From: Bacteroidales bacterium
GTDB taxonomy: Bacteria > Bacteroidota > Bacteroidia > Bacteroidales > Muribaculaceae
Assembly: GCA_030526455.1 (NCBI GenBank)
Contig: JAUNCU010000039.1
Span: forward strand, 1 to 10,156
Length of the DNA: 10,156 nt
Direction of reading: 5' to 3'
In this document: positions 1 to 5,850 of the stretch, in pieces
How the letters are laid out: every line of letters begins with the position of its first letter
How positions within the stretch are numbered: the first letter of the stretch is position 1
The notes under the pieces: generated by a model
Database searches by the model: none
What the model saw: the letters and a program-made list of their open reading frames with translations, nothing else
Told to the model about the DNA's origin: nothing
Program-made: the position numbers and the translations under genes

Positions 1-73
1 TGGAAGTTAGAGATTAGAGATTTTCTGAATCGCAATTCACCTCCTCTTAAACAACAACAACCAACACCCACCC

Positions 74-949
74 GTGCAACCCAGTCGCGTCAAAGGATTT
101 TTCTATGCAATGGTATCGTCGTGCACCTTCGGCATGATACCACTCTTCTCATTGCCAGCCATGAAGGCGGGCATGCTCACGCAGTCGGTGCTCATCTATC
201 GCTTCGGCTTCGGCACCTTGTTCATTCTCCTGGGCATGCTGCTCATGAAGATTTCGCCCAAAATCACCTGGTCGCAATTCTGGCGCATCGCCATCCTCGC
301 CTTCTTCAGCACCGCAGGCGCCGTCACCCTCATCTACGGCTACAACTTCATGCCGTCGGGTCCCGCCACCACCATCCAGTTCTCCTATCCCGTGTTCACC
401 TGCCTCATCATGATGATCTTCTTCCACGAGCGCCTCACCCTGCGCGTGGCCATCGCCATCATCCTCGCCATCTTGGGCGTGATGGGCCTATCGGGAATGA
501 ACCTCTCCGATTTTCGTGGCTTCTCCTTCCTCGGCCTGGGCATTGAATTGCTCGCCGGCCTCACCTATGCCATCTACCTCGTGCTCGTGCCCATCTTCAA
601 AGTCGATAAAGTCGACAGCCTCTCCCTCACATTCTGGGTTTTCGCCATCAGCGTAGGCTACCTCGTGTTGTGGGCATTGCTCACCACAGGCATCCAGCCC
701 ATCACCACAGCCGAAGTAGGCATCAACCTCTTCCTCCTCGGCTTCGCCCCCACGGCCATCAGCAACCTCACCCTCATCATAGGCCTCCGCCACATAGGCA
801 GCACCATGACCAGCATCCTCGGTGCCATGGAGCCCCTCACAGCCATGGTGATAGGCATCCTAGTGTTCAACGAGCCCCTCACCACCACCATAGCCCTAAG
901 TTTCCTCTGCATCATCATCTCAGTCACAATCCTCATCCTAAAAAAATAA
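74..949 (+). CDS. EamA/DMT-family inner-membrane transporter
   Basis: Ten-segment inner-membrane protein of the drug/metabolite transporter superfamily, which usually exports or exchanges small metabolites; the substrate cannot be predicted. The 291 residues show two EamA repeats, about residues 8-138 and 152-290. Each is a run of hydrophobic helices, and each ends in the family's typical acidic-proline region: FFHERLTLR near residue 117 in repeat 1, and AMEPLTAMVIG followed by FNEPLT in repeat 2. Length is normal for the family. The start is GTG at 74; no ATG lies upstream in frame before a TGA at 26-28. Starting at the next ATG (110) would remove RVKGFFYA, which resembles the conserved N-terminus of Bacteroidales members. 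The A/C-rich leader contains TTAGAGA twice in tandem (7-20). No clear promoter or Shine-Dalgarno is visible. The family call is firm; the start is less certain. Confidence 0.9.
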   Translation: MQPSRVKGFFYAMVSSCTFGMIPLFSLPAMKAGMLTQSVLIYRFGFGTLFILLGMLLMKISPKITWSQFWRIAILAFFSTAGAVTLIYGYNFMPSGPATTIQFSYPVFTCLIMMIFFHERLTLRVAIAIILAILGVMGLSGMNLSDFRGFSFLGLGIELLAGLTYAIYLVLVPIFKVDKVDSLSLTFWVFAISVGYLVLWALLTTGIQPITTAEVGINLFLLGFAPTAISNLTLIIGLRHIGSTMTSILGAMEPLTAMVIGILVFNEPLTTTIALSFLCIIISVTILILKK

Positions 950-950
950 A

Positions 951-1080
951 CAGCGCCCACTAGGCGCCCAGAGGAAAGCACCCCAGCAGTGCTCCAAGCA
1001 AGGGGGAAAGCGCCCCGGCAGGCTCCAGCCAAGGCTAAAAGCGCCCCCGTTCTGCTCCCCGCTAGGCTAAATGCGCCACT
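951..1080. repeat. Degenerate ~32-bp GC-rich tandem repeat
   Basis: Three consecutive copies are readable at 975-1006 (32 bp), 1007-1037 (31 bp) and 1038-1069 (32 bp). Each begins AAAGCNCCCC, carries a GCTCC core about 16-18 nt in, and ends in a purine-rich AGG element (AAGGGGG, AAGGCTA, TAGGCTA). A shortened copy seems to precede them from 951 (AGCGCCCACTAGG), and a fourth begins at 1070 (AATGCGCCACTG) before diverging. The block starts right after the stop codon of the transporter gene. Copies were aligned by eye; the function is unknown. Confidence 0.55.
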
Positions 1081-1084
1081 GTTT

Positions 1085-1103
1085 GAGCCGATTGTGTCGG
1101 CTC
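1085..1103. other. GC-rich hairpin downstream of the transporter
   Basis: GAGCCGA (1085-1091) and TCGGCTC (1097-1103) form a perfect 7-bp stem around the loop TTGTG. The sequence after it is TTCCCCAAAA rather than a U-tract, so it is not a standard intrinsic terminator. It may still end or stabilise the upstream transcript. Confidence 0.4.
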
Positions 1104-1233
1104 TTCCCCAAAAGGCGAGCGAAGCAAGCCTAGTCCCCCCACTCAGCCCCCGCCTCTGCCTGTAGTTTTGGTCAAAAAGTCTGATTTTTCGTTCATTATT
1201 GCTAGATATGGCTGATATTTGGCGAATTATTCG

Positions 1234-1241
1234 TAACTTTG
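1234..1241 (+). promoter_or_regulatory. Bacteroidota-type -7 box for the surface cluster
   Basis: TAACTTTG matches the Bacteroidota -7 consensus TAnnTTTG at all six defined positions and sits in an AT-rich stretch. No good -33 TTG lies at the usual distance; the nearest TTG, at 1219-1221, is too close. Transcription would begin near 1248 and read into the PCMD lipoprotein gene and, by proximity, the rest of the cluster. Confidence 0.55.
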
Positions 1242-1309
1242 CATTTGGTTTGGTGGATTTTTATCCATGTGGCCTGTTACAAAATTAATTGATACTGCTA
1301 AAGATAACT

Positions 1310-2470
1310 ATGCTTATGCGTTATATTACGAAACTGTTTCTGCTTGCTTCTGTCATGCTCCTCGCGGCTTCTTGTATGAAAGACGAACCGCTGAATGCAG
1401 AATGCGACATCGAGCAAGTGATTCTCCATACTCCACACGTCGGCGAGGTGTTTTTCAACCCCACCGACTCTGCCAAGAATGTGCTCTATTCGGCTAGCGA
1501 TGTGGTGTTTAACGTGCGCCGTCATGCGCCGCTGGAGGGCGTAACGCTTTCGTTCACCATCACCGAAGGCGCCACCATCGAGCGCATTACCCCTGGCACC
1601 GACTTCACCCCCGACGAAGCCGTGGAATACCGCGTCACTTCCCAAGACGGACAGTGGCACCGCGTCTACAAAATCACCATTTCGCCCGAACCTGTGCACA
1701 TCGTGAGCAGTGAATTGAAATACGATTTTGAAAACTTCGAACTCGAGCCTAAACTCAAGAAATACTACATCTGGCACAACGAACAACTCGACGGCACCTT
1801 TGGCAACGACTGGGCTACGGGCAATCCCGGCTTTAAGTTGAGCATGCCATCGGCCGCCCCCGACAAGTATCCCACCGTGCCTGTCGACGGTATCGACGGC
1901 AAGGCGCTGAAACTCACCACCAGCGACACCGGCCCATTTGGCGCGATGGCCAATAAGCGACTGGCTGCGGGCAACTTCTTCCTCGGCGAATTCGACGTGT
2001 CGCAAGCCCTGGGCGATGCCATGGCAGCAACACGCTTCGGCATTCCTTTCGCCCTCGAGCCAGTGAAGTTCACCGGTTATTACCAATACAAGCCTGGCAC
2101 TAAGTTCCAGGACAAGAACGGCAAGGAAGTTGTGGGCCGCATCGACGAAGGCTCAATCTACGCCGTGTTCTACCGCAACCACGACGCTGAGGGCAACCCC
2201 GTGCGCCTGCGTGGCGACAACGTGCTCACCAGCCCGCTCATCGTGGCGCTCGCTAAGGTGAAGGATGTGTTCGACACCGGTGGCGAGTGGAAGGAGTTCA
2301 GCGTGCAGTTTGACTACCGCGAACCCCTCGACCGCGAGTTGCTTGCCAACAAGGGCTACAACCTCGCCGTAGTGTTCTCCAGCAGCGAAGCGGGCGCCAC
2401 ATTTGAAGGCGCAATCGGCAGCACCCTGCTGGTGGATAAAGTACGTTTACATTGTCAAAAAGAAGAATAA
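1310..2470 (+). CDS. PCMD-domain surface lipoprotein
   Basis: Predicted lipoprotein of 386 residues, probably on the outside of the outer membrane. From ATG 1310 it has a short basic start, a hydrophobic core and a lipobox LLAASC with Cys22. The residues that follow, MKDE, fit the Bacteroidota surface-export signal C-x-K-(D/E)2. Residues about 30-125 look like a small Ig-like beta domain of the DUF5018 kind, including the stretch DGQWHRVYKITI. From about 134 to the end it matches the PCMD family (putative carbohydrate metabolism domain): KFTGYYQYKPG, IYAVFY, NVLTSPLIVALAKVKD, AVVFSSSEAGATFEGAIGS and the closing LLVDKVRLH. PCMD folds resemble carbohydrate-binding beta-sandwiches, but no ligand is established here. 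ATG 1316 is an equally good start; a TTG at 1289 is less likely. The stop overlaps the next start by one base, so the two genes are probably coupled. Confidence 0.85.
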   Translation: MLMRYITKLFLLASVMLLAASCMKDEPLNAECDIEQVILHTPHVGEVFFNPTDSAKNVLYSASDVVFNVRRHAPLEGVTLSFTITEGATIERITPGTDFTPDEAVEYRVTSQDGQWHRVYKITISPEPVHIVSSELKYDFENFELEPKLKKYYIWHNEQLDGTFGNDWATGNPGFKLSMPSAAPDKYPTVPVDGIDGKALKLTTSDTGPFGAMANKRLAAGNFFLGEFDVSQALGDAMAATRFGIPFALEPVKFTGYYQYKPGTKFQDKNGKEVVGRIDEGSIYAVFYRNHDAEGNPVRLRGDNVLTSPLIVALAKVKDVFDTGGEWKEFSVQFDYREPLDRELLANKGYNLAVVFSSSEAGATFEGAIGSTLLVDKVRLHCQKEE

Positions 2471-3234
2471 TGAAGAAAACAATCATCATAGCACTGGTGG
2501 CACTGCTCTCTGCGGCAGCCACCTCGGCACAAAGCATTTTCCACAAGGGCATCCTCGCCGATGTGGAATATGGCGCGCGCCTCGGTTACAATATCGGTGG
2601 CTCCGCTCCGCTGAGCATGCCCGCGAGCATTCGCAAACTCAACAAGTTCCCCCTCACGCCCAATATCGCCTTCGGTATTAATGCCGAAAAGCCGCTGAAG
2701 AACAACTTCGGCCTCATGGTGGGCATCAAGTTTGAAAACAAGGGTATGTCGACCGACTGCACCGTGAAGGGTTACAAGATGGAAATGGTGAAGGGCGGCG
2801 AGAAACTGGGCGGTGTGTTCACCGGCAATGTGGTCACCAAGGCCACCGAGTGGATGTTCACCTTCCCCATCCAGGCCACCTATCATTATAAGAATGTGAC
2901 CTTCAAGGCGGGTCCCTATGTGTCGTACCTCACCGGTCGCGAATTCTACGGCTGGGCCTACGATGGCTACCTGCGCGTCGACAACCCCACCGGCGAAAAG
3001 GTGATCCTCGGCTCGGGCCACGATGAGCGTGGTGAATACGACTTTGCGGCCGACATGCGCCGCTGGCACGTGGGCTTCGACGTGGGTGTGGACTGGGCGT
3101 TTAGCAAGCGCTTCGGTGCCTATGCCGACATCTCTTGCGGCTTCCACGGCATTCACCGCAGCGGTTTCAAGACCATCGAGCAAACGCTCGTGCCCATCTA
3201 CGGCTCCATCGGCGTGACCTACGCTTTCCGATAA
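2470..3234 (+). CDS. Outer-membrane beta-barrel protein
   Basis: Protein of 254 residues with a clear Sec signal peptide (MKKTIIIALVALLSAAATSA, cleavage probably before Gln21). The mature part alternates polar and hydrophobic residues with many aromatics and glycines, as in small outer-membrane barrels of the OMP_b-brl/PorT-like type: ARLGYNIGG, KNNFGLMVGIKFENKG, FKAGPYVSYLTG, WHVGFDVGVDWAFSKRFGAYADIS. It ends in GSIGVTYAFR, typical of a last barrel strand. The ATG at 2470 shares its A with the TAA of the lipoprotein gene (TAATG), which decides the start and indicates translational coupling. An in-frame TTG at 2452 lies inside the upstream gene and is less likely. A stable complex between lipoprotein and barrel is an inference from the coupling. 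The ligand and any channel activity are unknown. Confidence 0.82.
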   Translation: MKKTIIIALVALLSAAATSAQSIFHKGILADVEYGARLGYNIGGSAPLSMPASIRKLNKFPLTPNIAFGINAEKPLKNNFGLMVGIKFENKGMSTDCTVKGYKMEMVKGGEKLGGVFTGNVVTKATEWMFTFPIQATYHYKNVTFKAGPYVSYLTGREFYGWAYDGYLRVDNPTGEKVILGSGHDERGEYDFAADMRRWHVGFDVGVDWAFSKRFGAYADISCGFHGIHRSGFKTIEQTLVPIYGSIGVTYAFR

Positions 3235-3277
3235 GCGCGGCCCGCTATTTTGGAAACATCATTAGGCATCTATTTAC

Positions 3278-3285
3278 AACATTTG
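3278..3285 (+). promoter_or_regulatory. Possible weak promoter before the calycin-PCMD gene
   Basis: AACATTTG matches five of the six defined positions of the Bacteroidota -7 consensus. A TTTTG at 3248-3252 is the only -33-like word nearby, and it is about 25 nt away, farther than usual. The downstream leader (3292-3329) is very A/G-rich and contains AAGGA at 3321-3325, four bases before the ATG, a better ribosome site than elsewhere in the window. This could allow strong expression of the two secreted genes independent of the coupled pair upstream. Confidence 0.3.
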
Positions 3286-3329
3286 ATTACAAGAAAGAAT
3301 AAGAAATATATTTAAAAAGAAAGGAAAAA

Positions 3330-4958
3330 ATGAGAAAGTTATCTACAATTTTCGTTGCAGCGCTCATGAGCCTCTCTGCTATGGCTACCGACTATAGCGG
3401 CAACCTCACCGTTTCGATCAACGGCGAAAGCGGCGTTATGCCTGCAACCATCTCGATCAACGAAAACGAAGGAAAGTACAACCTCAGTCTCAACAACTTT
3501 GTGCTCGGCGAAGGCGAAGGCGCTATCGCGGTGGGCAACGTTGTGATTGAAAATGTGGCACCCGCAGCGACTGCAGGCCTCACCACTCTCTATGTGAACA
3601 AAAACATCCAAATCCAGGCAGGCGACCTCGATGGCGTGGCTGCTGACGCATGGCTCGGTCCTCAACTGGGCAATGTGCCTGTGCAGATGAACGCTCGCTT
3701 CACCGGCGACGGTCTCCTCGTGGTGAGCATCAACATCGATATGCAAGCCACCCTCGGCCAAACCATCAAGGTGGATTTCGAAAACGTGGGCAATCACTTC
3801 CAGATGCCTAACAGCGACTTCGAAACCTGGAGCGACAAGAACAACGCTCCAAAGAACTGGCACGGCTTCGAAAGTTGCGTGACTGCTACTTTTACTGGCG
3901 CTGCCAAGACTGATATTAAACTGAATCCATCAAACTGGGCTCGCCCAGGTTCGGCTGGCCAGAAGAGCGCCGTGCTCACCGGTAACAAGTTCTTCGGTAT
4001 CGTGGCTAATGGTACGATGACCAACGGTATCTTGAACGCTACTTCTACCACTGCAACCGACCCCGCTAACCACAGCGAATCTTACCTCACCGATACCCGC
4101 ACCGACGCTAACGGCGACCCATTCTACACCGCTATCAAGGCTAAGCCCGACGGCGTGAAGTTCTGGGCGCGTTTCACTCAGGCCGATGCTTCGCAGTGTG
4201 CCGACTATCCTTATGCAGCATTCAATGCTGTAATCACCGACGGCACTTACTACCAAGATCCTGAAGACAAGGAGTACACCAACAAGGTGGGTGTGGCTAC
4301 TGCTAAGGGTTCGGAAATGGCTGTAGGTGGCTGGCGCGAAGTTTCTTGCAACTTCGACTACGATTCTTATGCTGCCAACGGTGCAGAACCTAAGGCTATC
4401 TTGATGACTTTCTCTACCAATGCCACTCCAGGTAAGGGTAGCGCCATCCTCGAAGGCGGTTTCTTGGGAATTGCTGCGAAACTCACTAAGGCCGACTCAC
4501 TCTTCGTCGACGACCTCGAATTCGTGTACAACGCCGGCATCAAGAGCATCTCTTTCAAGGATGAAGCGCTCGACCTCGCCGCTGTAGCCGCTAATGGTAT
4601 CAACCTCGCTGAAGGCGAAAACATCGCTATCGACGATTTCGTGGTAGTGAAGGAAGGTGCCGATTCTAAGGTTACTACCCTCATTGAGGAAACTGAAGAA
4701 GGCTACGACGTGGTAATCACTGTGGTTTCTGCCGACTTGATGAAGGCTGAAAGCGTGGCGTTCTCGCTCATTAAGCCATCTCAGCCTATCATGATGGGCG
4801 ACCTCGACGGCAACGGCATCCTCGACGTTACCGACATCACCATGCTCATCAACATCGTGCTCGGCACTTCTGAAACTCAGCCCGCTGCCGACCTCGATGG
4901 CAATGGCTCTGTCGACGTATCCGACGTCACTAAACTCGTGCAACTCGTTTTGGGATAA
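3330..4958 (+). CDS. Secreted calycin-PCMD-dockerin protein
   Basis: Multidomain exported protein of 542 residues. Residues 1-19 are a signal peptide (cleavage after AMA). Residues about 21-150 form a calycin-like beta-barrel domain of the kind found in Bacteroidales (YSGNLTVSINGESGVM, YNLSLNNFVLGEGEG, WLGPQLGNVPVQMNARF, VVSINIDM). Residues about 153-402 form a PCMD-type domain: NSDFETWSDKNNAPKNWHGF at the front, DGVKFWARF, GGWREVSCNFDY, and DSLFVDDLEFVYN at its end. A beta-rich linker (403-488) leads to two dockerin-type calcium loops at 490-512 and 520-542, both with a DLDGNG core and a following helix ending in VLG. No catalytic motif is visible, so it is probably a binding or structural protein. 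Its calycin domain is paralogous to that of the next gene, 30 bp downstream. Codons in the PCMD part favour T-ending forms more than neighbouring genes do. Confidence 0.85.
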   Translation: MRKLSTIFVAALMSLSAMATDYSGNLTVSINGESGVMPATISINENEGKYNLSLNNFVLGEGEGAIAVGNVVIENVAPAATAGLTTLYVNKNIQIQAGDLDGVAADAWLGPQLGNVPVQMNARFTGDGLLVVSINIDMQATLGQTIKVDFENVGNHFQMPNSDFETWSDKNNAPKNWHGFESCVTATFTGAAKTDIKLNPSNWARPGSAGQKSAVLTGNKFFGIVANGTMTNGILNATSTTATDPANHSESYLTDTRTDANGDPFYTAIKAKPDGVKFWARFTQADASQCADYPYAAFNAVITDGTYYQDPEDKEYTNKVGVATAKGSEMAVGGWREVSCNFDYDSYAANGAEPKAILMTFSTNATPGKGSAILEGGFLGIAAKLTKADSLFVDDLEFVYNAGIKSISFKDEALDLAAVAANGINLAEGENIAIDDFVVVKEGADSKVTTLIEETEEGYDVVITVVSADLMKAESVAFSLIKPSQPIMMGDLDGNGILDVTDITMLINIVLGTSETQPAADLDGNGSVDVSDVTKLVQLVLG

Positions 4959-4988
4959 TAAACTCACAGCATATAATATACATCAGTT

Positions 4989-5525
4989 ATGAAAAAGATT
5001 TTAGCATTTGTTGCCGCAGCCGTTTGCTCTATGGCTGCTTGGGCTACCAACTATCAAGGCGAACTCATCGTTTCGGTCAACGGCGAATCGGCTGCCATGG
5101 ACGCTGGCATCATCATTGTGAAGTCGGAAGCAGGCTACAACCTGAGCATCAAGAATTTCAAACTCGGTGCTGAAGGTATTTACCTGCCTATCGGTAACAT
5201 TGAGTTGAACGGCTGCGCCGGTACTGATGCCTTTGGCATTACCACCATCAACTTCAACGACAAGACTGTGATTACTCCTGGTGATGATCCTGCCTATGCC
5301 ACTGAAGAATGGATGGGTCCTGCACTCGGCGAAGTGCCCATCGTGATGACTGCGAAACTCAACGACCAAGTGCTCAGTGTGAGCATCGACATCGACATGA
5401 TGGCTACCATTCAGCAGGTGATTGCCGTTAACTTCGTGGGCAGCGCTCCCGCTGGCGACATCAATGGCGACGGCGACATCAATGTGAGCGACGTGACTAC
5501 GCTCATCAACAAGATTCTTCAGTAA
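4989..5525 (+). CDS. Secreted calycin-like protein with half dockerin
   Basis: Small exported protein of 178 residues. A signal peptide (1-19, cleavage after AAWA) is followed by a calycin-like barrel domain (about 20-150) that aligns along its whole length with the first domain of the upstream protein. Shared stretches are L-VS-NGES near the start, YNLS-KNF-LG, W-GP-LG-VP and SI-IDM-AT at the end. After a short SAPA linker comes one dockerin-type loop (156-178, GDINGDGDINVSDV plus helix), half of the usual pair. It lies 30 bp after the preceding gene with no promoter between them, so they should be co-transcribed. The leader is AT-rich without a Shine-Dalgarno. Calycins usually bind small hydrophobic or haem-like ligands in the barrel, but this family's ligand is not known to me. 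A strong terminator follows. Confidence 0.85.
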   Translation: MKKILAFVAAAVCSMAAWATNYQGELIVSVNGESAAMDAGIIIVKSEAGYNLSIKNFKLGAEGIYLPIGNIELNGCAGTDAFGITTINFNDKTVITPGDDPAYATEEWMGPALGEVPIVMTAKLNDQVLSVSIDIDMMATIQQVIAVNFVGSAPAGDINGDGDINVSDVTTLINKILQ

Positions 5526-5554
5526 TCATCCACATGATGCTGAAGTAATCATCC
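5521..5554. repeat. 11-bp direct repeat at the gene end
   Basis: AGTAATCATCC occurs at 5521-5531, spanning the TAA stop of the calycin gene, and again at 5544-5554, 23 bp later. The bases just before each copy (TTC and TGA) differ. It may be the trace of a short local duplication. Confidence 0.45.
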
Positions 5555-5593
5555 TCCTCGGCGTAAAAAGGTAGTATTACCTCTCGCATATTT

Positions 5594-5638
5594 TGCTGGC
5601 TTCAATCGTTCACAACGCTTGAAGCCAGCATTTTTTTT
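5594..5638 (+). terminator. Strong intrinsic terminator of the surface module
   Basis: TGCTGGCTTCAA (5594-5605) pairs perfectly with TTGAAGCCAGCA (5619-5630). Inside it, CGTT (5607-5610) pairs with AACG (5614-5617) around the loop CAC, after one T/C mismatch. Eight T residues follow directly (5631-5638). This is a textbook Rho-independent terminator for the plus strand. It marks the end of the calycin operon and separates it from the dehydratase gene. Confidence 0.95.
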
Positions 5639-5658
5639 CTCTAAATATGGGCAATACA

Positions 5659-5690
5659 TTAGTTTTTTTTGCCTTTTTTTGTTAATTTTG
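5659..5690 (+). promoter_or_regulatory. Promoter for the dehydratase gene
   Basis: TAATTTTG (5683-5690) matches the Bacteroidota -7 consensus at all defined positions. TTAG at 5659-5662 lies 20 nt upstream as a near-match to the -33 TTTG. Transcription would start around 5696-5700, giving a 5' leader of about 150 nt before the ATG at 5851. Confidence 0.6.
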
Positions 5691-5850
5691 TAGGTGATTC
5701 GTCAACAGCCGCATTTTGCGCCGCTGCTCTTGGCTACATTTGTGGAACGCCATGCCGCGGTAGCAGCCCGATGTGGGCGTCACTGGCAGTGCTGCTTCTG
5801 GCGACTTATAACCAAAACTTCTGCTTGAAAATTAACAACTGAGATTCTAT

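Larger units (their letters stand above)
950..1309. other. Gene-free region with repeats, hairpin and promoter
   Basis: This 360-bp stretch shows no convincing coding sequence. From the left it contains degenerate GC-rich tandem repeats (about 951-1080), a perfect 7-bp hairpin (1085-1103), a C-rich stretch around 1129-1160, and an AT-rich promoter region from about 1170. The promoter has a TAACTTTG box at 1234-1241. Its transcript would carry a leader of about 60 nt before the lipoprotein gene. That leader holds a short TGGAT-TTTT-ATCCA hairpin at 1254-1267. A 76-codon open frame starting at 1267 overlaps the lipoprotein gene in another frame and is rejected as a shadow. Confidence 0.6.
5526..5850. 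other. Intergenic region: terminator, promoter, long leader
   Basis: A 325-bp stretch between the surface module and the dehydratase gene. It holds the 11-bp repeat, a small AGGTA-GTAT-TACCT hairpin near 5570, the strong terminator (5594-5638) and a promoter (5659-5690). A leader of about 150 nt follows and is noticeably more GC-rich than the promoter region. The leader contains inverted repeats GCCC/GGGC (5766-5769, 5775-5778) and AGCAGC/GCTGCT (5762-5767, 5791-5796). It also has a 23-codon open frame starting with ATG at 5771 and ending with TGA at 5840-5842, eight bases before the dehydratase ATG. No known riboswitch class was recognised. Confidence 0.55.

Noticed and set aside
951..1080. 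CRISPR array
   Set aside because: The copies are contiguous and degenerate, without unique spacers, and no cas gene is present.
1267..1497. 76-codon frame starting with ATG at 1267
   Set aside because: It overlaps the lipoprotein gene in a different frame and has no recognisable features; the lipoprotein frame has a signal peptide and lipobox.
1298..3183. Long minus-strand frames (262 and 242 codons) opposite the lipoprotein and barrel genes
   Set aside because: Same compositional shadow effect; no motif, and the plus-strand proteins have clear signal peptides and family features.
3235..3260. Terminator after the barrel gene
   Set aside because: AGCG/CGCT around CGGCC is only a 4-bp stem with a weak T-run, so read-through into the calycin genes is more likely.
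5696..5850. Known riboswitch or tRNA in the leader
   Set aside because: No cloverleaf and no recognisable aptamer core; only short inverted repeats are visible.
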